Origin: Anaerolineales bacterium | GTDB lineage: Bacteria > Chloroflexota > Anaerolineae > Anaerolineales > UBA4823 | Assembly (NCBI GenBank): GCA_022865865.1 | Contig: JALHTN010000221.1 | Location: 1 to 11,596 of the forward strand | Reading direction: 5' to 3' | Length of the DNA: 11,596 nt | Shown: piece after piece, positions 6,991 to 11,596 of the stretch | Layout: the number at the start of each line of letters is the position of its first letter | How positions within the stretch are numbered: position 1 is the stretch's first letter | Position numbers and translations under genes: made by a program | The notes under the pieces: generated by a model | The model's input: the letters and a program-made list of their open reading frames with translations, nothing else | Databases searched by the model: none | Told to the model about the DNA's origin: nothing

Positions 6991-8346
6991 TCAGGGTGCC
7001 GGTGAGGCTTGTGGAGCCGATCTCTGGGTGACCAAATCGCATATTGCGATGTTCTCTTCAATGATTTGATTCAAGGTGGGGTCTTCAGGGTAGCTGGCGC
7101 GCACCTCACTCAATACCTCGAGCGCTTCCGGGCAGAAATTTTGGGTGGGTCGACTGAGGGCGGCGAGCACCGACCCATATTGAGCATAATAAAAGGCAAC
7201 TGTCCCCGAGGTAAGCGGCAAACCATTAACTGCGACCCCTTCCCCTAAAAGTTCCTGGGCAACCTGATTCTCTTCAGGGCTGCATCCCTGAACCGCGCAT
7301 TTTAATACTGGTTGTGCCCCCTCGAAATTACGGGCTTTTGTGTAAATAATACCTAATTGTCCGTACGTATTTGCGTTGTACGGGTTTATGCGGATCGCTT
7401 TCTCTGCGTTCAGCGCGGCGACGAAAAATTCTCCATCCCGGGAGTAGGTTTTGGCGATTTCGACGAATGGAACCGGATCCTGGACGCCAAGCTGTTCGTT
7501 GATTTGGGCAGCTCTCTCAAATTCCTCGAGCGCTCGATTGTGAACTTCTAAGCTGCGGAAATTGCGCCCGATGAATATATATAAAAAAGTCAGGTTAGGG
7601 TTGAGATTTACTGCTTCCTGATATTTTTCGATCGCCAGGCGGTACTGCCCCAGAGATTCAAGGACATATCCATATACCCGCTGTACATCCATCAACTCGC
7701 TATCGATGGCTACCGCCTGCTTAATGGTTTCTTCAGCCTGAGACCATTTCTGTTGGTCAACGAGGATTTCAGCCAGGAATGCTAATGCCAATGCATTTTC
7801 GTTGTCGAGCTGCAGAGCCCGTATAGCAGCTGCCTCTGCATCGTTGAGTGCCGTTTGACTTTCATCTGGTGGCACAAGCAGGTTTGATGCATACCAATCC
7901 AGCACAAATGAGCGTACTGCTTGAAGCTCGGCGTTATCCGGCTCGATGGCAGTCGCTTGATCGATCGAGGCGAGTGCCTGAGTCAGACGGTCATATCTTT
8001 CCTCGTCGGTGCTGAGCAAACTGGAGGAATATGTCTGGATGCGAGCCAATTCGGCCCATGCGTGGGCATTGTTGGGCTCAACAGACACTGCCAGCTGATA
8101 GGCTTCGATGGCACCACCCAACGAACCGGCATAAAACTGGGCTTCACCTTCCATGATATAGGAATTCACAGTGCGGGTCGCTGTTGGAGTAGGTTGGAAA
8201 AGCGGCTGTACATCCCCACGATCGATGCTCATTAGAATCCAGATGCCACCCATGATTAGAGCGAGCAAGATGATTACTCGATATGGGTTGATGCTTCGTT
8301 TCTCGGGGCGGAAATGTGGTCGTTCTCCGGATAGGTTTTGGTCCAT
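6991..8346 (-). CDS. Membrane-anchored TPR-repeat protein (second of a tandem pair)
   Basis: A 451-residue protein of unknown specific function. The basic N-terminus (RPHFRPEKRSINPYR) precedes one hydrophobic segment (VIILLALIMGGIWILM, about residues 25-40), so the positive-inside rule predicts the rest outside the cytoplasm. A Pro/Thr-rich linker (PTPTATRT) follows, then about seven to eight tetratricopeptide repeats, for example AIEAYQLAVSVEPNN, AIEKYQEAVNLNPNL and ALNAEKAIRINPYN, which form protein-binding helical scaffolds. The C-terminal block shares NGLPLTSGTVAFYYAQYG and two cysteines separated by 30 residues (about 405 and 436) with the upstream paralogue. It also has an extra C-x4-C pair (LKCAVQGC). 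The last residues are Pro/Ala-rich. It starts nine bases after the paralogue's stop without a good ribosome binding site, so translational coupling is likely. No clear terminator separates it from groESL. Confidence 0.85.
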   Translation of the reverse strand: MDQNLSGERPHFRPEKRSINPYRVIILLALIMGGIWILMSIDRGDVQPLFQPTPTATRTVNSYIMEGEAQFYAGSLGGAIEAYQLAVSVEPNNAHAWAELARIQTYSSSLLSTDEERYDRLTQALASIDQATAIEPDNAELQAVRSFVLDWYASNLLVPPDESQTALNDAEAAAIRALQLDNENALALAFLAEILVDQQKWSQAEETIKQAVAIDSELMDVQRVYGYVLESLGQYRLAIEKYQEAVNLNPNLTFLYIFIGRNFRSLEVHNRALEEFERAAQINEQLGVQDPVPFVEIAKTYSRDGEFFVAALNAEKAIRINPYNANTYGQLGIIYTKARNFEGAQPVLKCAVQGCSPEENQVAQELLGEGVAVNGLPLTSGTVAFYYAQYGSVLAALSRPTQNFCPEALEVLSEVRASYPEDPTLNQIIEENIAICDLVTQRSAPQASPAP

Positions 8347-8355
8347 AAACGTGTT

Positions 8356-9615
8356 CTAAGGATTTTCGATATCCTCAGTCGGTTCCTCTGTGGGGGTTTC
8401 TCCAATGCCTTGCTGGCAAATGATTAGACCTTGCTCCGCATTATATACATTGATCTCGTCTTCAGCAACGCCACTTCGAATGGCCTGGAAAATGGCGACC
8501 GCTTCATCGCACTGTTCGGATTTCGCTAATGCCAGCCCGAAGATGGCGTAAAACTCAGCCACAATGCCATAGTTTAACGGTAGACCTTCTACAACCAGCC
8601 CATCTTCCAGACCGCCACCTCGAATCGCTAATCCTAACTCTTGAATGGCTTCTGGCAGCTGATTGTTCTTATAATACATCACTCCCAAATTGCCGCGCAT
8701 TCTTGGGTCTTCAGGATTTGTCTTCACGGCTTGATCTGCATACTGGACTGCTTGGCTGAAATCGCCGACAGTAGCATAGGTGCGTGAGATCTCATAGGCG
8801 GGGGTGGGATCACCAGGGTTGAGGGCGTAAGCCTGCAGATAGGCTTGAACAGCCTGGTCATACTCGCTGATCAGATAATAATTGTATCCCAGGGCAAGAT
8901 GCAAATCTGCGATTTTATCATTGATTGCCAGGGCAGCATTGTATTCCTGGATGGCTTCAACAAAGTTTCCAGTGTTCCAGAGCACATATCCCCGGGCGCG
9001 GCGAGATTCTAGTAAGGTGGGGTCGAGCGCCATCGCGGTGCGCGATTCTTCCGCAGCTTTATCGATGGCATTAATATCACCTTGCCCAGCATTTGCTTTG
9101 TCCATTAATATCTCCGCATAAACAGCATGCGCCAGGGCATTTTCTGGATCGAGCTCAAGGGCAGATTTGATAGCTGCTTCGGCTTGGGTGTAGTCGCCTA
9201 GAAAATCCAAGGACCAGGCTTTGAGTGTATGCGCCAAGGGGTTGTTATTGTTAAGAATCAGCGCCCTTTCGGCGTTTTCGAGAGCCTGGGCATATTGAGT
9301 TATATAGATCTGAGCCCTGGCTGTTGAGAGATATATGGAGGGATTATCAGGATTTACCTGGATCGCTTGCTCGTAAGCTGTGATTGCCTGAGCGTACTTT
9401 GCGTTATCAAACAGCACATCTGCTTCGCTGATAAATGATTCTGGATCACGGGTTGGGGTGAGAGTTGGAATGAACAGGGGCGGGGTAGCGGGTACGATAA
9501 CCTGATTCACATAAAGTGCAGCTCCAATCAGAATTAACAGCAAGATCACGCGCCACGGGTTGGGGCGTCGAGGGCTTTTCTTCTTCAAATGCCATTTGCT
9601 GCCTTTCAAGTACAT
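8356..9615 (-). CDS. Membrane-anchored TPR-repeat protein (first of a tandem pair)
   Basis: A 419-residue protein of unknown specific function, paralogous to the next gene. The strongly basic N-terminus (KKKSPRRPNPWR) is followed by a hydrophobic segment (VILLLILIGAALYVNQVIV, about residues 24-42) and a linker, PTLTPTRDP. This predicts a cytoplasmic N-terminus and an extracytoplasmic TPR domain. About eight TPR units follow, among them AITAYEQAIQVNPDN, AEAAIKSALELDPEN, AIQEYNAALAINDK and AVQAYLQAYALNPGD. The C-terminal block contains EGLPLNYGIVAEFYAIFG and cysteines at about 369 and 400, then an acidic Thr/Glu/Pro tail. No ribosome binding site precedes ATG 9615. A promoter -10 ends six bases before the ATG, suggesting a leaderless mRNA. 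Candidate roles such as scaffold for envelope complexes are guesses. Confidence 0.87.
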   Translation of the reverse strand: MYLKGSKWHLKKKSPRRPNPWRVILLLILIGAALYVNQVIVPATPPLFIPTLTPTRDPESFISEADVLFDNAKYAQAITAYEQAIQVNPDNPSIYLSTARAQIYITQYAQALENAERALILNNNNPLAHTLKAWSLDFLGDYTQAEAAIKSALELDPENALAHAVYAEILMDKANAGQGDINAIDKAAEESRTAMALDPTLLESRRARGYVLWNTGNFVEAIQEYNAALAINDKIADLHLALGYNYYLISEYDQAVQAYLQAYALNPGDPTPAYEISRTYATVGDFSQAVQYADQAVKTNPEDPRMRGNLGVMYYKNNQLPEAIQELGLAIRGGGLEDGLVVEGLPLNYGIVAEFYAIFGLALAKSEQCDEAVAIFQAIRSGVAEDEINVYNAEQGLIICQQGIGETPTEEPTEDIENP

Positions 9616-9621
9616 ATTATG

Positions 9622-9651
9622 ATCTTACCATTCTGCGCGAAAGTGCGTCAA
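9622..9651 (-). promoter_or_regulatory. Promoter of the TPR gene pair, predicted to give a leaderless mRNA
   Basis: On the minus strand, TTGACG (9646-9651) is followed after 18 bases by TAAGAT (9622-9627), with TG in the extended -10 position. Only six bases (CATAAT) lie between the -10 and ATG 9615, so the predicted start falls on or next to the start codon. Confidence 0.65.
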
Positions 9652-9664
9652 GATTGAGGCAATC
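9652..9664. promoter_or_regulatory. Palindrome between divergent -35 boxes, operator candidate
   Basis: GATTG-AGG-CAATC is a perfect five-base inverted repeat. It fills 13 of the 14 bases between the two opposed -35 hexamers (9646-9651 and 9666-9671). The position would let one regulator affect both the TPR pair and trmD. No known regulator consensus is recognised. Confidence 0.35.
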
Positions 9665-9665
9665 C

Positions 9666-9694
9666 TTGTCATTCTAACCCCGAGAGACTAGAAT
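9666..9694 (+). promoter_or_regulatory. trmD promoter, predicted to give a leaderless mRNA
   Basis: TTGTCA (9666-9671) and TAGAAT (9689-9694) are separated by exactly 17 bases, each one mismatch from consensus. Six bases (GTGAGG) separate the -10 from ATG 9701. A perfect seven-base inverted repeat, CATTCTA-N12-TAGAATG (9670-9676 and 9689-9695), overlaps the end of the -35 and the -10. Confidence 0.65.
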
Positions 9695-9700
9695 GTGAGG

Positions 9701-10420
9701 ATGATAATTAATGTATTCACATTATTTCCTGAGGTTTTCCAGCCTTACCTGGAGACCAGCATTCTCCATCGCGCGGTTCAGCGCCAGCTGGTGCAGGTGA
9801 ATCTACATAATATCAGGGATTGGACAACAGATCGTCATCACGTTACCGATGACCAACCTTATGGAGGTGGTGGAGGCATGGTCATGAAACCTGAACCCAT
9901 TTTCACCGCTGTGGAAGGCGTACTTGGAGAAGAAATTAGCTGTCCCGTAGTTTTGCTGACCCCCCAGGGGCGTTTGCTGGACCAGCAAACGGCTTATGAG
10001 CTCAGCTGCCAACCGGAATTGACTTTGCTCTGTGGACGTTATGAGGGGGTTGACGAGCGGGTGCGCCAGCACCTGGTAACGGATGAGATTTCAATCGGAG
10101 ATTATGTACTCAGCGGTGGGGAATTACCCGCAATGGTTTTAATCGATTCAATGGTGCGCTTGCTGCCCGGCGCACTGGGCGATCCCAAGGGAGCCCAGGA
10201 TGACTCACATTCTACCGGGTTGCTCGAGTATCCTCATTACACCAGACCAGCAGATTTTCGGGGGTGGGAGGTTCCTGAGGTGTTGGCGTCGGGCGACCAT
10301 GCCCGGATAGCGAGTTGGAGACGTGAACAGGCTCTGTTACGCACCTACAAGCGCCGGCCAGATCTGCTCGAAACTGCAGATTTGAGCGAAGATGATCGAA
10401 AATATTTGGATACACTTTAA
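9701..10420 (+). CDS. trmD: tRNA (guanine-N1-)-methyltransferase TrmD
   Basis: TrmD methylates G37 of tRNAs that read CNN and some other codons, preventing +1 frameshifting; it acts as a SPOUT-fold dimer with a trefoil knot binding S-adenosylmethionine. The 239 residues start with the family opening [11 protein letters not shown] and carry [31 protein letters not shown] and the knot motif [13 protein letters not shown], followed by the C-terminal helical domain ending in [15 protein letters not shown] 9701 fits the usual family N-terminus. A GTG at 9695 would add two residues, but it falls in the six-base discriminator after the -10 at 9689-9694. The mRNA is therefore probably leaderless. The gene is divergent from the TPR pair and is followed 42 bases later by an RluA-type gene on the same strand. 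Confidence 0.97.
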   Translation: MIINVFTLFPEVFQPYLETSILHRAVQRQLVQVNLHNIRDWTTDRHHVTDDQPYGGGGGMVMKPEPIFTAVEGVLGEEISCPVVLLTPQGRLLDQQTAYELSCQPELTLLCGRYEGVDERVRQHLVTDEISIGDYVLSGGELPAMVLIDSMVRLLPGALGDPKGAQDDSHSTGLLEYPHYTRPADFRGWEVPEVLASGDHARIASWRREQALLRTYKRRPDLLETADLSEDDRKYLDTL

Positions 10421-10462
10421 CAGAATGGTTCATAAGTACCTTCTTGCCATCCCTGGAAGGAA

Positions 10463-11173
10463 TTGCAGGTAGAGTTGACGCAAATTCCAATCATATGGGG
10501 CGACAAAGACCTTTTAGTCATCGATAAACCTGCTGGGATGCTGGCATTGCCGGATGGGTATGATCCAGCCTTGCCTCACGTAAAGTCCTTATTATCTCCA
10601 CGATATGGACCGTTGTGGATCGTACACCGCCTTGACCGCTTCACCAGCGGGGTGATGGTCCTGGCGCGCAATGCTGAAGCGCACCAGCGATTGAATACCC
10701 AGTTCCAAGAACGAAGAGTGAAGAAGAAGTACAGCGCACTGGTGCTCGGAAACCCGGAATGGGATCGTAAAATTGTAGCGCTGCCTCTTAAAATCAATGC
10801 CGGCCGGCGGCATCGAACCGTCATTGATTTGATTAATGGAAAGCCATCGTTAACTCAATTTGTGGTCTGCGAGCGGTTTAAGGATTATTGCCTGATTGAG
10901 GCGGTACCAGAGACTGGTCGCAGGCACCAGATCCGGGCACATCTCTTGAGTGAGGGATACCCAGTTGCCTGCGACAGCTTGTATGGGAAACAGATAGAGA
11001 TCCAGCGGTCTGAACTTGATCCACAGTGGCAGCCTGGAGACCCGGTGTTGAAGCGCCCCGGTTTGCATGCCAGATCGATTGAACTGGTTCATCCACTCGA
11101 TGATCAGATGAGTGTTTTCGAATCCCCACTTGCAAGTGATTTGGAACTCACCCTGAAAATTATGCGAAATTGA
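10463..11173 (+). CDS. RluA-family RNA pseudouridine synthase
   Basis: It isomerises uridine to pseudouridine in rRNA or tRNA; the exact target cannot be assigned. The 236-residue protein has only the catalytic domain, with no S4 RNA-binding domain. It shows DLLVIDKPAGM at about residues 14-24, the catalytic motif HRLDRFTSG with Asp58 (codon 10634-10636), ETGRRHQIRAHL in the second half, and the closing LHARSIELVHP block. No in-frame ATG exists near the start. An in-frame TAA at 10433-10435 excludes a longer protein. TTG 10463 is the first possible start but sits two bases after GGAAGG, and TTG 10475 has the better spacing (about 13 bases) and would shorten the protein by four residues. The 42-base gap suggests cotranscription with trmD, so both are probably translation-related RNA modifiers. 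Confidence 0.93.
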   Translation: MQVELTQIPIIWGDKDLLVIDKPAGMLALPDGYDPALPHVKSLLSPRYGPLWIVHRLDRFTSGVMVLARNAEAHQRLNTQFQERRVKKKYSALVLGNPEWDRKIVALPLKINAGRRHRTVIDLINGKPSLTQFVVCERFKDYCLIEAVPETGRRHQIRAHLLSEGYPVACDSLYGKQIEIQRSELDPQWQPGDPVLKRPGLHARSIELVHPLDDQMSVFESPLASDLELTLKIMRN

Positions 11174-11248
11174 TCTCCCCGAGAGATGCGATCAATGATC
11201 TTTTCTGTTAACACTTTGTTAGAACACAGCCCTTGAATTGGGGTCTGC

Positions 11249-11277
11249 TTGACGTTCTATATACGACGTGGTATTAT
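11249..11277 (+). promoter_or_regulatory. hrcA promoter
   Basis: TTGACG (11249-11254) and TATTAT (11272-11277) are separated by exactly 17 bases, each one mismatch from consensus, with TG in the extended -10 position. The predicted start near 11284 lies about eight bases before the CIRCE element. Confidence 0.87.
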
Positions 11278-11291
11278 CAAATATGTACGAA

Positions 11292-11318
11292 TTAGCACTC
11301 TCTTTATGAGAGTGCTAA
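11292..11318. promoter_or_regulatory. CIRCE operator of hrcA
   Basis: TTAGCACTC-N9-GAGTGCTAA is a perfect CIRCE copy. The spacer starts with TC and ends with GA, so the arms extend inward to eleven pairs around a five-base loop. It lies between the hrcA promoter and the gene, which indicates autorepression. Confidence 0.98.
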
Positions 11319-11333
11319 AATTTAGGATCAATC

Positions 11334-11596
11334 ATGAATCTTGGTGAGCGGCAGAAACTGATTCTCGCTTTAGTAATTAGAGACTATATCAATAACGCTC
11401 AACCGGTGGGATCAAAAACACTGGTTGACAAGTATGGACTCCCCTTCAGTCCTGCGACTGTGCGCAATGAAATGGTCGCTTTAACTGAAATCGGGTTCCT
11501 ACACCAACCACATACCTCTGCAGGCCGGGTTCCTACGGAAGAAGGTTACCGCTACTTCGTACGCCAGCTGATGGGGCAAACCGATCTTGCGGCGCA
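11334..11596 (+). CDS. hrcA: Heat-inducible transcription repressor HrcA, 3' end outside the window
   Basis: HrcA is the dimeric repressor that binds CIRCE and is inactivated in heat shock when GroEL is titrated by unfolded proteins. Only 87 residues of the usual 340 or so are visible. They cover the N-terminal winged-helix DNA-binding domain, with AQPVGSKTLVDKYGL at 22-36, the recognition-helix block SPATVRNEM at 39-47 and the wing HTSAGRVPTEEGYR at 60-73. ATG 11334 has an AGGA ribosome binding site six bases upstream. The promoter and perfect CIRCE just upstream make it self-regulated. The frame is open to the window end; which gene follows is not visible. Confidence 0.97.
   Translation, partial: MNLGERQKLILALVIRDYINNAQPVGSKTLVDKYGLPFSPATVRNEMVALTEIGFLHQPHTSAGRVPTEEGYRYFVRQLMGQTDLAA

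Noticed and set aside
11173..11204. ATCTC-N5-GAGAT hairpin and a later GATC-rich stretch before TTTT, considered as the terminator of the trmD operon
   Set aside because: The first stem is five weak pairs and is not adjacent to the T-run; the second (GATCAATGATC) has a one-base loop. Readthrough into hrcA cannot be excluded.

Overview
The window is a typical bacterial chromosome segment of about 50% GC with dense gene packing. The best guess for the source is the Chloroflexota, probably an Anaerolineae-like lineage. This rests on the M42 peptidase, LLM oxidoreductase, RNase J and groESL sequences read by eye, on HrcA/CIRCE heat-shock control, and on membrane-anchored TPR proteins with a Pro/Thr-rich linker. 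It is an inference; no search was run. No IS element, phage gene, CRISPR array, tRNA or rRNA was seen.

Layout. (1) Positions 1-2699, + strand: the 3' part of an M42 metallopeptidase (its start lies outside the window), an LLM-class (F420/flavin-type) oxidoreductase, and pcm (protein-L-isoaspartate methyltransferase). A hairpin at 2782-2812 separates this group from the convergent rnj. (2) Positions 2873-4513, - strand: ribonuclease J (rnj). The 350-bp gap upstream of it (4514-4863) is the densest regulatory stretch of the window. It holds the groEL terminator, a near-consensus minus-strand promoter overlapping that terminator's U-tract, two tandem hairpins, a second intrinsic terminator, an inverted repeat, a second possible promoter, and a stem-loop at the predicted rnj mRNA 5' end. 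(3) Positions 4864-6909, - strand: groES-groEL behind a sigma70-type promoter and a perfect CIRCE operator. (4) Positions 6991-9615, - strand: two tandem paralogous genes for membrane-anchored TPR proteins. (5) Positions 9701-11173, + strand: trmD and an RluA-type pseudouridine synthase. (6) Positions 11249-11596, + strand: promoter, second perfect CIRCE and the 5' part of hrcA, cut by the window end.

How it works together. HrcA, encoded at the right edge, should repress both itself and groESL through the two CIRCE elements, and GroEL is the known partner that keeps HrcA active. TrmD and the RluA-like enzyme modify structured RNA and RNase J degrades or processes it, so RNA metabolism and protein quality control (GroESL, Pcm, M42 peptidase) dominate.

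The two least expected observations are non-coding. The first is a candidate ~130-nt RNA or attenuated leader between groEL and rnj, with its own promoter and terminator. The second is the divergent trmD/TPR control region, where both promoters put the -10 hexamer exactly six bases before an ATG, implying leaderless mRNAs, with a short palindrome filling the space between the two -35 boxes.
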